Below, one piece after another: positions 17,581-27,313 of a stretch of DNA of 64,000 bases. Numbering within the stretch: the first letter of the stretch is position 1; the number at the start of each line of letters is the position of its first letter. A program made the position numbers and the translations under genes. The notes beneath the pieces are model-generated. The model was not told where the DNA came from. It searched no databases and saw only the letters and a list, made by a program, of their open reading frames with translations. The DNA is from F1-80-MAGs062 sp046345315 (GTDB lineage Bacteria; Planctomycetota; Planctomycetia; Planctomycetales; Planctomycetaceae): contig JBKDKA010000166.1 of NCBI GenBank assembly GCA_046345315.1, positions 24,379 through 88,378 on the forward strand, read 5' to 3'.

Positions 17581-18924
17581 TCATTTCCGACGGCGGTCTC
17601 GTCCTTTGCTGCGATTTGGATCCCGGGTGGCACCGGAACTTCCGGCGGCCGGCGAACCTGGAGACCTTCGATTGCCGGTTCGTTTCGCGGGACGGCGACT
17701 TCGCTCGGTCACGCGAGTCTTCGCAGCGCGATCGGCAGGACGCCTCTCTGAGATGCCGTCACCTTCGCCACGTTCCAGCTGCTCGAGCGACTTTCGCAGT
17801 TCATAAATTTCTCGAGTTCCCAGCTCACGATGTTTGCCGCTCGGCAGCGATCCCAGCCGAAGCGGTCCGAAGGCGATTCGTTCCAGAGCAATCACTTTGT
17901 GTCCGACTTTGGCAAGCAGCCGTCGAATTTCGCGATTCTTGCCTTCACGCAGTTCGAGTTCGAGGATCGCGCTCTTCCCAAGGCGTTTGACGAAGCGAAC
18001 ACTTCGGAAGCGAAAGAAACCGTCCGAAAAGTACATCCCGTCTCGAAGCTGCTGGATCACTTCGTCGTTTGGTACTCCGGCTACCTGGCAACGATATCGT
18101 CGCACCACTTCAAATCGCGGGTGCGCCAGTCGCTGAGCCAAATCGCCATCGTTGGTGATCAGAAGCAGTCCAACTGTACTTTCGTCGAGCCGGCCGACGG
18201 AAAAGAGCCTCATACCTTTCGAAGGAATCAGATCAATCGCCCTGATGCGTCCTTCCGGATCACTGTTGGTGCAGAGAACACCACGGGGCTTGTTCAGCAG
18301 ATAGTAACGGTATCGAGGCTGTCGGAGCCGTTCCCCGTCGAGACGGATGTCCTGAACGTCGGGATTGATCCCATGAGCCGGATCGGTAATGACGGCGCTG
18401 TCGACCGTAACGCGTCCTTCCCGGATATAGGTTTCACAGTTACGACGAGAATCCACACCGGCTGCAGCGAGAAATTTCTGCAGCCGAATGGTGTCGTCAT
18501 GAACGGAAACTTCAGCGTCAGCCGCAGTCGAAACCTGAGGTTTCCGAACGATGCTGCCACGATCCGCCGGAACAGCCACCGGATTCGATCCCGCGCCTCT
18601 GGTTGGTCGAACTCCCCTCGATTTCGGTCCGCCAGATGCTGGTCGACGCGTGGGTGATGGGCGCGTGGGTGGTTTTCGAGCACCACGCGGTGTCACCGTC
18701 TTTTCTGCGCCACGGTCGCCAGCATCGGCATCATTCGCCCTAAATGCCTTTCCACGCGGCACATCCCCTCCCGATGAATCCTGCGTTCGCGATGCAGATC
18801 TTGTTCGTGATGCAGGCTGCGTTCGTGATGCAGACTGCGTTCGAGCCGAAGAAGTCGCGTCGCGTGGTTTCGCCGGCTTGCGATTGCTGGAGGATTGACT
18901 GGTGGAACGGGGATGCGGCTTCAT
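17581..18924 (-). CDS. RluB/RsuA-family pseudouridine synthase with long basic N-terminal extension
   Basis: Converts a specific uridine of rRNA to pseudouridine; by similarity the 23S enzyme RluB is the nearest match. The S4 RNA-binding domain (IRLQKFLAAAGVDSRRNCET, about residues 148-195) precedes the catalytic domain, whose active aspartate is in VGRLDESTVGLLLITNDGDL. REGKNREIRRLLAKVGHKV is also diagnostic. At 447 residues it has about 145 extra residues in front, rich in Ser, Arg, Thr, Ala and Pro and containing hexapeptide repeats, and a basic tail (RSKGRDRRRK). The disordered ends would bind RNA. The ATG at 18924 is the only start covering the whole frame. Confidence 0.88.
   Translation of the reverse strand: MKPHPRSTSQSSSNRKPAKPRDATSSARTQSASRTQPASRTRSASRTQDSSGGDVPRGKAFRANDADAGDRGAEKTVTPRGARKPPTRPSPTRRPASGGPKSRGVRPTRGAGSNPVAVPADRGSIVRKPQVSTAADAEVSVHDDTIRLQKFLAAAGVDSRRNCETYIREGRVTVDSAVITDPAHGINPDVQDIRLDGERLRQPRYRYYLLNKPRGVLCTNSDPEGRIRAIDLIPSKGMRLFSVGRLDESTVGLLLITNDGDLAQRLAHPRFEVVRRYRCQVAGVPNDEVIQQLRDGMYFSDGFFRFRSVRFVKRLGKSAILELELREGKNREIRRLLAKVGHKVIALERIAFGPLRLGSLPSGKHRELGTREIYELRKSLEQLERGEGDGISERRPADRAAKTRVTERSRRPAKRTGNRRSPGSPAAGSSGATRDPNRSKGRDRRRK
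18781..18846. repeat. 18-bp tandem repeat inside the pseudouridine synthase gene
   Basis: About 3.6 units of CTGCGTTCGTGATGCAGR (18781-18798, 18799-18816, 18817-18834 and a partial). On the coding strand they give the hexapeptide SASRTQ/PASRTR repeats of the disordered N-terminal part. Such arrays change length easily by slippage. Confidence 0.8.
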
Positions 18925-19386
18925 GAAAAAGTAACAGTTTCGAAGAGTTTAACGGCGCGTCTGCAAAAGATTCACGCAGCAGTGTATCCACGAAATGGCC
19001 CGGACAGTAGATGTGCTCGAATGTTTCGTCCGAGATTCCGCCTGGACAGGTCATTGATGTCACACTCAGGGCACGATTCGCTCAGTGGCGCGCTTCTTCC
19101 GCTCAGGTCTTGCTGCCGGCAGCTGATCACACCTCGGGCTAACCCCAACCGCAGCCATCGGAAAACAGCTGATTTTCCTGGTGCTGGGCTGAGTCAGAAA
19201 CACTGGGGCTCCTGAAACACCTGCGTCAGGCGCGTGATTTGCTCCAGTGTGACAGATTCGTGCCACCGGTCCGGGAACTCGATCCATTGATCAGATCCCG
19301 ACCAACTCCCGGGCATGATCCCGCCTTTTTCTCTGCTCAAGCTGGAATCCTCCCGCCTCAGACCTCATCCGAACGAGGGCCGCGAC
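18925..19386. other. Divergent intergenic region before the export operon, 462 bp
   Basis: Separates the minus-strand pseudouridine synthase from the plus-strand DUF1501 gene. Frames here lack any family signature. It should contain the promoter of the five-gene operon starting at 19387; I see no repeat or terminator. Confidence 0.4.
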
Positions 19387-20736
19387 ATGCTGAACATCAT
19401 TCAGAATTCAGAATTCCGTCTCTGTGATCAAATCCCGCGAAGGAATGCTCTTCGCATCGGCGCTGCCGGATTCGGCTTTGGTGCCTTCGGCCTGACTGAT
19501 CTGCTTCGCGCCGAAGCTGGTTCAGGGAAAGCACGGCACAAGGCACTGATCAATATTTTTCTGGGTGGTGGGCCTCCACATCAGGACATGTGGGACCTGA
19601 AGATGGACGCACCCGCGGAGATTCGCGGTGAGTTTTCTCCGATTGAAACGAGTGTTTCCGGAATTCAGATCGGAGAGACCTTCCCGAGAATCGCCGGTCT
19701 GATGCAGAAGTGTGTGCTCGTTCGATCTGTTGTCGGATCCGTTGGAGCCCACGACGCCTATCAGTGCATGACAGGCTGGTCTGCTCGTGACCTTGCCTTT
19801 ATCGGTGGCCGCCCGAGCATCGGAGCTGTTGCCGGCAAAGTGCTGGGGCCGGTTGATCTTTCGGTCCCGCCGTTCGTCGGTCTGACAACCACGACCGCTC
19901 ATGTGCCCTGGTCAGACGCCGGAGCTCCCGGTTTTCTGGGTTCATCACAGTCGGCGTTCAAACCGGACGGGCCGGGAATGGCAGACATGATTCCGTCTGC
20001 ATCCATCGGAACCGAACGGCTTCAGAATCGCCGGGAACTGCTCGCCAGAGTGGACCGAATGAAAAAGGAAGCGGATCACTCCGGGCGGATGGAAGCCATG
20101 AGCTCATTCACATCCTCCGCATTCAACGTACTGACCTCCAGCAAGTTGGTGGATGCTCTCGACATCACAAAGGAATCACCGGAAACTCGAGCTCGATATG
20201 GGACCGGGTATCCATTTCCTTATCAGTATGATGGGGCTCCGACGGCCAACGAACAGCTGCTGCTGGCTCGTCGCCTGATCGAAGCGGGAGTCCGCTGTGT
20301 TTCGTTGACATACGGTCGCTGGGACAGTCACGGCCAGAATTTTGAGCTCGTCAGAGATCATGGATCCAAGCTTGATCAGTGTCTGAGTGCGCTGATTGAA
20401 GATCTTGATCAACGAGGAATGCTGGATGATGTGACTGTCATCGCGTGGGGAGAATTCGGCCGCAGCCCCAGAATCAATAAAGATGCCGGTCGTGACCACT
20501 GGCCGCAGGTGAGCTGTGCGCTGATGGCCGGCGGAGGAATGCGCGGAGGTCAGGTGATCGGCAGCACCAATCGGCTCGGAGAACACGCTGAAACACGCCC
20601 TGTGCATTTTCAGGAAATCACTGCCACACTGTATCGAAATCTTGGCATCAATCCGCTTTCGAAACCAATCATCGACCCGGCCGGTCGACCGCAGCCGCTT
20701 GTCGAAAATCACGTTCCGTTACCGGAAGTCGTCTGA
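19387..20736 (+). CDS. DUF1501 domain protein, Tat-exported
   Basis: A 449-residue protein of the sulfatase/alkaline-phosphatase-like DUF1501 family, common in planctomycetes and of unproven activity. The N-terminus carries a twin-arginine signal, IPRRNALRIGAAGFGFGAF. The family core is visible in FLGGGPPHQDMWDLKMDAP, GWSARDLAFIGGRPSIGAV, YGRWDSHGQNFELVRDHG and VIAWGEFGRSPRINKDAGRD; the Asp, His and Glu of these motifs correspond to the metal site of the superfamily. ATG 19387 gives the normal N-terminus; the ATG at 19315 would place 24 extra residues before the signal. DUF1501 genes are usually paired with DUF1549/1553 cytochrome genes, as here. Confidence 0.9.
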   Translation: MLNIIQNSEFRLCDQIPRRNALRIGAAGFGFGAFGLTDLLRAEAGSGKARHKALINIFLGGGPPHQDMWDLKMDAPAEIRGEFSPIETSVSGIQIGETFPRIAGLMQKCVLVRSVVGSVGAHDAYQCMTGWSARDLAFIGGRPSIGAVAGKVLGPVDLSVPPFVGLTTTTAHVPWSDAGAPGFLGSSQSAFKPDGPGMADMIPSASIGTERLQNRRELLARVDRMKKEADHSGRMEAMSSFTSSAFNVLTSSKLVDALDITKESPETRARYGTGYPFPYQYDGAPTANEQLLLARRLIEAGVRCVSLTYGRWDSHGQNFELVRDHGSKLDQCLSALIEDLDQRGMLDDVTVIAWGEFGRSPRINKDAGRDHWPQVSCALMAGGGMRGGQVIGSTNRLGEHAETRPVHFQEITATLYRNLGINPLSKPIIDPAGRPQPLVENHVPLPEVV

Positions 20737-20758
20737 TCGGTGCAGGTGGGAGCAAGCC

Positions 20759-21382
20759 ATGAAGACAAACAATGAGATGAGACTGACTCTGGCTGCAGGC
20801 GCGAGCATTCTGCTCAGTGCAGCTATCGGGTTTGGCGGCGATGCGGTCACCAACCCATCGGCGGAAAATCCGGAGCCTGCTGCGATTGCCGCTCCCGCTG
20901 AGACAGCTGACACCACTGACAAGACAACCGAGGAGCCAAAGGAAACGGCACCAAGATCAGTCTCGGAAGCGAAAGTCGAAGCGAAGTTACTCCACGATGT
21001 CTACCAGTCGACTCTGGACGTCATGCATCGACATTACTTTCGTTCGGACGGAGCTGTCCTTCCGGCGCGAGCGATGGAAGACGTTTTTGAAGCGATGGAA
21101 AACCAGTCTACAGCGAAAGCTCACTGGATTTCCGTCAACACAGAAGCCATGAACATCGATCACGAACCAAAGACGGAATTCGAGAAGCATGCCGCAAAAA
21201 AGATTGCGGCCGGCAGCGATTTCGTGGAGCACGTTCAGGATGGCTACTACGAGCGAATCGGAAGCATACCTCTGAGGGCTGGGTGCGTCGGCTGCCATTC
21301 ACGACAGTTCGGCTCCGGTGGGAAATCACTCACACGCAAATTCGCAGGTCTCGTCATCCGAATTCCGATCGCTGAAGAATGA
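20759..21382 (+). CDS. DUF3365 haem-binding periplasmic protein
   Basis: A 207-residue exported protein: signal peptide LAAGASILLSAAIGFGGDA, a Pro/Glu/Thr-rich linker, then a DUF3365 (Tll0287-like) sensor domain. A c-type haem site, CVGCH (Cys176, Cys179, His180), sits near the C-terminus, as in the haem-bound members of this family. ATG 20759 is chosen for the GGGAG seven bases upstream and the signal peptide; the upstream frame overlaps the DUF1501 gene. It lies 22 bp after that gene and 271 bp before the cytochrome-like gene, so it is probably part of the operon, likely as an electron carrier or redox sensor. Confidence 0.85.
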   Translation: MKTNNEMRLTLAAGASILLSAAIGFGGDAVTNPSAENPEPAAIAAPAETADTTDKTTEEPKETAPRSVSEAKVEAKLLHDVYQSTLDVMHRHYFRSDGAVLPARAMEDVFEAMENQSTAKAHWISVNTEAMNIDHEPKTEFEKHAAKKIAAGSDFVEHVQDGYYERIGSIPLRAGCVGCHSRQFGSGGKSLTRKFAGLVIRIPIAEE

Positions 21383-21653
21383 AATCCGGCGAGCAGGATC
21401 CGCACATTCATCCAAAAATCTGCAAAACCGGACGAAGTCAACTGGTTTTTCGATGAAAATGCCCCGGATCACTGATTGCAATGGCGGTTGCAGCAGAATG
21501 CTTGATTCCTGAAGTGAGAGGAATAAGCTACGGTGTGGGATTGTTCGGCATACAATTCCAACAGACCACTTGTTTCTCCATTTTCCTGCCCGATCGGCTC
21601 CGTCAAAAGAAGTCGGTAAGACGCCGACCAATCCCGCCTCAGGAGAAGAACTC

Positions 21654-24116
21654 ATGTATCGCGCGGCCCTGAACGCGACGCTGGTAATCGCCGGTTTCGC
21701 CTGTTGTTCGATGACGATGGCAGACGTTGTCCGTCTGGAAATCCAGCCGGTGGATCAGGAGGGACGAGTCGTCATCCGAAGTCGGGATGCACGTCAGCAG
21801 ATCATCGTGTCTGCCGTTCATGACGACGGATCCATGACAGATGCGACTCGGGAAGCGACACTATCGTTTTCTGATCCCGCCATCATCGGAATCGATTCCA
21901 CGGGACTTGCTGTGCCGAAATCGGACGGTGAAGTCACACTGACGGCAACGCTCGGCGCACAGTCAGCGACAGCGAAAATCGCAGTGAGCGGTTTTGCTCA
22001 TCCGCTGCCGATCAACTTCCGAAATCAGGTGGTGCCGATCTTCACTAAGCTGGGATGCAACGGTGGCGGATGCCACGGAAAATCCGGCGGTCAGAATGGC
22101 TTTCGTCTTTCACTGCTCGGCTTTTATCCGGAAGACGACTACGAATTTCTGCGGAAGGAATCCCGTGGTCGCCGAATCTTCCCGGGAGTTCCGAGCGAAA
22201 GTCTGCTGCTGAAGAAGGCGATCGGTCGGTCGCCGCACGGTGGCGGTAAGCGAATGGAGCAGAGCAGCTACGAGTACGATCTGCTTGTTCGCTGGGTGGA
22301 ACAGGGGATGCCTTACGGAACGGCCAGCGATCCGGAAGTCACATCCATCCGTTGCGTTCCCGAAGGTCGCGTCATGAAACGCGGCAGTCAGCAGCAGATC
22401 GCGGTGCTCGCAACTTACAGTGATGGCTCCGTCGAAGACGTCACACGCATGGCACTCTTCGAAGCGAACGACAGTGAGATGGCGGAGTCCAGCGTCACCG
22501 GCTTGGTGAGCACTCACGATCTGGCCGGCGAAGTCGCGATCATGGCTCGCTTTCAGGGGCAGGTTGCGACATTCCGAGCGACGATCCCGCTGGGGGCAGA
22601 CACTTCAAAGATGCCGGAGCCAATCAACATCGTCGACACAGCCGTCTTTAACAAACTGAAGCTTCTGGGGATTCCAGCATCCGAACGCTGTGATGATCTG
22701 ACATTCCTGCGTCGAGTTTCTCTGGACATCTGCGGCACCATGCCGACAGAAGCGGAAGTTCGAACGTTTGTGGCGGACACGAGTCCGGACAAGCGCGACA
22801 AACTGGTTGATCGCCTGCTCGACAGCCCCGCTTACGCCGACCATTTCGCGAACAAGTGGAACTTCGTTCTGCGAAACAAGAAGGCCAGCGGAGAAGATAC
22901 TCCGGGAACCATGCTGTTCCACAAATGGCTCTGGAACAGCATCTACGACAATAAACCTTACGACAAATTGGTTCGCGAGATTATTTCGGCCACAGGTGAT
23001 CCGTCAATCAATCCTGCAGTCACCTGGTACCGCGATGTGGACACGGTCGAAGAGCAGGTCGAAGACACCGCTCAGTTGTTCCTCGGTCTTCGCATTCAGT
23101 GTGCTCGATGTCACCATCATCCGTTTGAGAAATGGAGTCAGGACGACTATTACGGTCTGGCAGCGTTTTACAATCGAGTCGGAAAGAAGACGATTCCGAA
23201 TGCCAGCGACAAGATGCGAGATCGTCGAGTCTTCCATAACGAAGGCGTAGCGACCGCCAGCAACCCACGATCCGGTAAGAGCCTGCTTCCCACAGGTCTT
23301 GGCACAGGAACTCCGTATCAGATTCCTGCCGATCAGGACCCACGTGTGAAACTTGCCGACTGGATGAGTGATCCGAAGAATCCGTTCTTCGCAAAGTCGC
23401 TCGTGAATCGATACTGGAAGCACTTCTTTAATCGTGGCATCGTGGAACCTGAAGACGATATGCGAGCCACGAATCCTCCATCGAATCCTGAACTTCTGGA
23501 TTCGCTGGCAGCGAGGTTCATTGAATCCGGATTCGATATGAAGGATCTGATTCGGACCATCTGCCGATCCAGTGTCTATCAGTTGAGTTCTCTGCCGAAT
23601 GATTACAATCAGAACGACAAGCAGAATTTCTCGCGGTATTACCCGAGACGACTGGGCGCAGAAGCTCTTTACGATGCGTTTCATCAGGTCACAGGATCAT
23701 CCCAGGCGTTTGGTGGGATGCCCGCCGGCACGAAAGCACTTCAGCTTGCCGATGCGTCCAACGGACCGTACTTCCTGCAGGTATTCGGTCAGCCGAAAGG
23801 CGACACGGCCTGTGAATGTGAACGCAGTATGGATGCGAATCTGGCTCAGAGCCTTCACCTGCTGAACGGTAAGGAGATTCAGGAGAAGATCGCTGCAGAA
23901 TCCGGGCGAGCCGCAGTGCTGGCGAAAGACACGGCTCGGTCCAATGAAGAACGTGTCGCTGAGCTGTACCGCTGGGTGTTCTCTCGTGAACCGAATGCTT
24001 CCGAAATGGAAACCGCGATCAGTTACCTGAAACGTAACGAAGCGAATCCGCGTCCGGCCTACGAAGACATCCTCTGGGCGTTGATCAACACGAAGGAATT
24101 TCAGTTCAATCACTGA
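21654..24116 (+). CDS. DUF1549/DUF1553 exported cytochrome-like protein
   Basis: An 820-residue exported protein. After a signal peptide come an Ig-like (BIG2-type) domain (about residues 25-112), a PSCyt-like region with CNGGGCH (Cys135, Cys140, His141), DUF1549 (TVEEQVEDTAQLFLGLRIQC then ARCHHHPFEKWS, a CxxCH site near residue 483), and DUF1553 (LADWMSDPKNPFFAKSLVNR; then RRLGAEALYDAFHQVTG; then the C-terminal LYRWVFSREPNASEM). The first haem-like motif has four residues between cysteines in place of two, so haem attachment there is uncertain. AGGAGAAG upstream supports ATG 21654. The family is a hallmark of planctomycetes; its chemistry is unproven. Confidence 0.9.
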   Translation: MYRAALNATLVIAGFACCSMTMADVVRLEIQPVDQEGRVVIRSRDARQQIIVSAVHDDGSMTDATREATLSFSDPAIIGIDSTGLAVPKSDGEVTLTATLGAQSATAKIAVSGFAHPLPINFRNQVVPIFTKLGCNGGGCHGKSGGQNGFRLSLLGFYPEDDYEFLRKESRGRRIFPGVPSESLLLKKAIGRSPHGGGKRMEQSSYEYDLLVRWVEQGMPYGTASDPEVTSIRCVPEGRVMKRGSQQQIAVLATYSDGSVEDVTRMALFEANDSEMAESSVTGLVSTHDLAGEVAIMARFQGQVATFRATIPLGADTSKMPEPINIVDTAVFNKLKLLGIPASERCDDLTFLRRVSLDICGTMPTEAEVRTFVADTSPDKRDKLVDRLLDSPAYADHFANKWNFVLRNKKASGEDTPGTMLFHKWLWNSIYDNKPYDKLVREIISATGDPSINPAVTWYRDVDTVEEQVEDTAQLFLGLRIQCARCHHHPFEKWSQDDYYGLAAFYNRVGKKTIPNASDKMRDRRVFHNEGVATASNPRSGKSLLPTGLGTGTPYQIPADQDPRVKLADWMSDPKNPFFAKSLVNRYWKHFFNRGIVEPEDDMRATNPPSNPELLDSLAARFIESGFDMKDLIRTICRSSVYQLSSLPNDYNQNDKQNFSRYYPRRLGAEALYDAFHQVTGSSQAFGGMPAGTKALQLADASNGPYFLQVFGQPKGDTACECERSMDANLAQSLHLLNGKEIQEKIAAESGRAAVLAKDTARSNEERVAELYRWVFSREPNASEMETAISYLKRNEANPRPAYEDILWALINTKEFQFNH

Positions 24117-24126
24117 TTCTGGATTA

Positions 24127-24167
24127 CGGACCGGGCAGCTGTTCATCAGGCTGTCCGGTCCGTTTGA
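24127..24167 (+). promoter_or_regulatory. Hairpin in the operon between the DUF1549 and PPC genes
   Basis: ACGGACCGGGCAG and CTGTCCGGTCCGT can pair over about 13 bp around a ~14-base loop just after the DUF1549 stop. No T-run follows, so I read it as an RNA-stabilising or attenuating hairpin and not as a full terminator. Confidence 0.45.
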
Positions 24168-24226
24168 GTTTCCTGCCGCACATACTCCCTTCTGCCAGTA
24201 TTTTCCCACCTCGGACTCTGTTTACC

Positions 24227-27200
24227 ATGAAGCATCACGCGTTGATTCGTGCGCTCATTGCCGTGACGGTGTTTGCATCAGCTGATCACTGCATGGCTCA
24301 GCTGCCACAGACGCGACTCACGTCTATCTTTCCGGCCGGTGCACAGCACGGGCAGACGATTGATGTCACGCTCACCGCAGGCACTGATCTGGATGAAGTC
24401 GACCAGCTGGTCTTCAGTCATCCCGAAATCATCGCTGTGCCGAAGAAGGATGCTGCCGGAAATCCCGTGGCAAACGTTTTCGTCGTCACCGTGGCACCGA
24501 CAGTGCCTCCCGGGCTTTACGACGTTCGCACACGGGGCCTGTTCGGCATCAGCAACCCGCGAGCGTTTCGAGTCGATACGCTTCCGGAGGCAGCAGAAGC
24601 AGAACCCAACAACGCGGCTGAGCAGGTGACTGCAGTGGCCTTGAATTCTGTCGTGAATGCAAAGGCTGATTCGGCAACCGATGTAGATTTCTTTCGAGTT
24701 CATCTGGAAGCCGGACAGACCGCTGTGTTTCGCACCGAGGCGGCTCGGATTGATTCTCCGCTGCAGCCGGTCATTCAGTTGTATAACGCTGCCGGAAGAC
24801 GAGTCGCCGAATCACGGCGGATTTTCCTGCAGGAAGCCAGTCTTGTTTACACAGCTGACCAGGCCGGTGATATGCTTCTGAAGGTCACCGACATCGTCTA
24901 TTCGGGTGGCGCTGACCATGTTTACAGGCTGACTGTGGATACTCGACCACTGGTCGACCTCGTGGTGCCATCCATCGTCTCCGCCGATCAGCCATCGACA
25001 GTCACTGTGATGGGCAGGTATCTACCCGGCGGCGAACCCACTGGCGAAACCGTCGAAGGCATGCCTCTGCTCGCAAAACAGATGACCATCGATCTGAAAC
25101 AGTCGGGTGGCACTTCCGTTGGATTTCCGGCATTCAGCTCCCCGCTGACTTCGCTGTGGTGGAACGGAGTTGAAGGAAATCTTCTTCCGGTTTCGGTGTC
25201 TTCTCTTCCACCTGTGCTGGAGCAGCCGGAAAAGGATCAGACGGCGAAAACACCTCAGACCATCACGGTGCCCGGGGAAGTTTCCGGTCGATTCTCTGCG
25301 AAAGGTGATGAAGATGAATACCGGTTTGCAGCGAAAAAGGGTGAGTCATGGGTGATCGAAATCTATGGACATCGTCAGGGGTCGATCACCGATCCTCTGC
25401 TGATGGTGGAACGAGTCATCACAGCGGCCGACGGCACTGAAACATTCAGTCGTCTCGGAACTGAAGATGACCAGAAACAGGATCCGGGCGGTAAAGACCT
25501 GCCGACACTGAGTGCCGATCCGTCGTTTCAGCTGGCAGTTCCCGAAGACGGTGTCTACCGCATTCGCGTCCGTGATCAGTATGCGGACTCACGCGGTGAC
25601 CCGCGTCTGACCTATCGACTCTCAGTCAGAAAGCCGGAACCTGATTACCGACTTCTGGTGTTTGATGCATTTCCTTCAGCAGACGGTGTGCTGCCGGCAA
25701 CCAGTGGTGCCATCAGTCTTCGCAAAGGTGGTAACTATCAACTGTCGGTTTACGCTTATCGGCAGGATGGGCACGACGGGGCCATCCGCCTTCAGGCCAG
25801 TCAGTTGCCGGAGGGAATCACATGTTCCGGTGCAACGATTGGTCCGGGACAGCCGTCGGCAATCCTCGTGCTGAGTGCTGCAGAAAACTGTTCGGAACTG
25901 GCTGTTCCGATTCAGATCGAGGGACGCAGCGGCCCGGCGGACGCAGAAGTTGTGCGAACAGCTCGTGTCGCAACACTCGTTCATGATGTTCTGAACGGGC
26001 TTCCACGGACAGCTCGCATGTCGGACTCCCTTGTGGCCGGGGTCATGAAGGATGAGCAACCCTTCCATGTCGTTGTGGAACCGGGAATTCGAGAAGTCAG
26101 TCAGGATCAGCAGCTGCTTGTTCCAGTGAAGATTGTTCGACGCGGAGGATTTGACGGCAAAGTGGATCTGACATTCTTCGGAGTTCCTGCCAATGTTGAT
26201 GCCCCGCCATTCGCGATCGACAAGGGTGCGGATTCCGGGATCGGCCGCTTGTTCCTTAAAGAGAACGCACCAGCAACGACGAGCACTGTCGTAATCAGTG
26301 GCCTTGCTCCGGTTTCCTGGCGTCGCAATCCATGGATGGCAGAGCGAGCCGCTGCGAAACTGAAAGATTCAGAAGGCGTGCTGGCTGCGAGTGAGAAGAC
26401 ATCCGTTGATGCCGTGGCGGCGTTCGAAGCAGCCGGAAAGATGGTCACAGCGAACAACGAACAGATTGCAGCAATTGTCAAAGAAGTGGAAACGCTCGCT
26501 GCGGCTCAGAAAACACTGAAGGAACAGTTTGCTGAGTCTGTCGCGGGTTACAAAGCTTCGCTCGATGAGCTGGCAAAGGTCAAAGAACAGCTTGCTTCGG
26601 TGTCGACGTCAAAGGACAGCACGCCGGAAGCATTCGACGCAGCCATCAAAGCGGTTACGGAAGCAACAACGCTCGCGGAGACAGCTTCCGTTGCCATTCA
26701 GACACTGACAACAAAGATTGAAACAGTGTCGAAGTCTCTTGTCGACGCGAAGACACAGGAAGCGGCAAAGACAACGGAGAAGGCCGCACTGGAAGCGAAA
26801 CTGCCTGATCTGAAGAAGGCCGTGGAGACAACTCAGAAGGCGATGGTCGATGCGGCAAATCTGGTCAAACAGGCCACAGCCGAAAAGGCAGCCGCAGATG
26901 CAGCTCACAAGAAAGCCGAAGAGGCAACAAAGCCGGCAAACGTCAATGTGCGGACCGTATCTGTTCCGCTGATTGTGAACATTGGTGTTGCTCCGGCCAA
27001 AGTGACAGCAGCAGCGCTGGAAGGCGGTGTTGTGAAAAAGGGGAGCACGGTACCGGTCAAGGTCACCGTTGCACGGAAGAATGGATTCGCCGGACCACTG
27101 AAAATCACTGTGGTCGTACCGGAACAGGTCAAGGGAGTCACTTCCAATGTGGCTGATCTCGCTGCGGATCAGACTGAAGTCACTCTGATGCTGACTGCGG

Positions 27201-27313
27201 CTGCCGACGCAGCAGTCGGCGACGTTCCGATGGCTGTCGTTCGGGCAACCGGTGACTTTAATGGTCGACCGTCTTCGGTCGACCTTCCTCTGGCGATCAA
27301 GGTGACAGAATGA
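24227..27313 (+). CDS. Large exported protein with PPC domains and an internal coiled coil
   Basis: A 1028-residue exported protein (signal peptide ALIRALIAVTVFASADHCMA). The N-terminal part has an IPT-like domain (TSIFPAGAQHGQTIDVTL) and bacterial pre-peptidase C-terminal (PPC) beta-sandwiches around EAEPNNAAEQVTAVAL, DVDFFRVHLEAGQTAVF and DEDEYRFAAKKGESWVIEI. From about residue 700 to 905 lies an Ala/Lys/Glu-rich coiled coil, then a last beta domain (VTVARKNGFAGPLKITVVVP). ATG 24227 heads the signal peptide. The stop overlaps the next gene's ATG (ATGA at 27310-27313), so the two are translationally coupled. It probably acts as an adhesive or scaffold partner of the cytochrome proteins; this is inference. 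Confidence 0.85.
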   Translation: MKHHALIRALIAVTVFASADHCMAQLPQTRLTSIFPAGAQHGQTIDVTLTAGTDLDEVDQLVFSHPEIIAVPKKDAAGNPVANVFVVTVAPTVPPGLYDVRTRGLFGISNPRAFRVDTLPEAAEAEPNNAAEQVTAVALNSVVNAKADSATDVDFFRVHLEAGQTAVFRTEAARIDSPLQPVIQLYNAAGRRVAESRRIFLQEASLVYTADQAGDMLLKVTDIVYSGGADHVYRLTVDTRPLVDLVVPSIVSADQPSTVTVMGRYLPGGEPTGETVEGMPLLAKQMTIDLKQSGGTSVGFPAFSSPLTSLWWNGVEGNLLPVSVSSLPPVLEQPEKDQTAKTPQTITVPGEVSGRFSAKGDEDEYRFAAKKGESWVIEIYGHRQGSITDPLLMVERVITAADGTETFSRLGTEDDQKQDPGGKDLPTLSADPSFQLAVPEDGVYRIRVRDQYADSRGDPRLTYRLSVRKPEPDYRLLVFDAFPSADGVLPATSGAISLRKGGNYQLSVYAYRQDGHDGAIRLQASQLPEGITCSGATIGPGQPSAILVLSAAENCSELAVPIQIEGRSGPADAEVVRTARVATLVHDVLNGLPRTARMSDSLVAGVMKDEQPFHVVVEPGIREVSQDQQLLVPVKIVRRGGFDGKVDLTFFGVPANVDAPPFAIDKGADSGIGRLFLKENAPATTSTVVISGLAPVSWRRNPWMAERAAAKLKDSEGVLAASEKTSVDAVAAFEAAGKMVTANNEQIAAIVKEVETLAAAQKTLKEQFAESVAGYKASLDELAKVKEQLASVSTSKDSTPEAFDAAIKAVTEATTLAETASVAIQTLTTKIETVSKSLVDAKTQEAAKTTEKAALEAKLPDLKKAVETTQKAMVDAANLVKQATAEKAAADAAHKKAEEATKPANVNVRTVSVPLIVNIGVAPAKVTAAALEGGVVKKGSTVPVKVTVARKNGFAGPLKITVVVPEQVKGVTSNVADLAADQTEVTLMLTAAADAAVGDVPMAVVRATGDFNGRPSSVDLPLAIKVTE

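Noticed and set aside
18781..18846. Short repeats resembling a CRISPR array
   Set aside because: Repeats are contiguous 18-bp units without spacers and lie in a coding frame.
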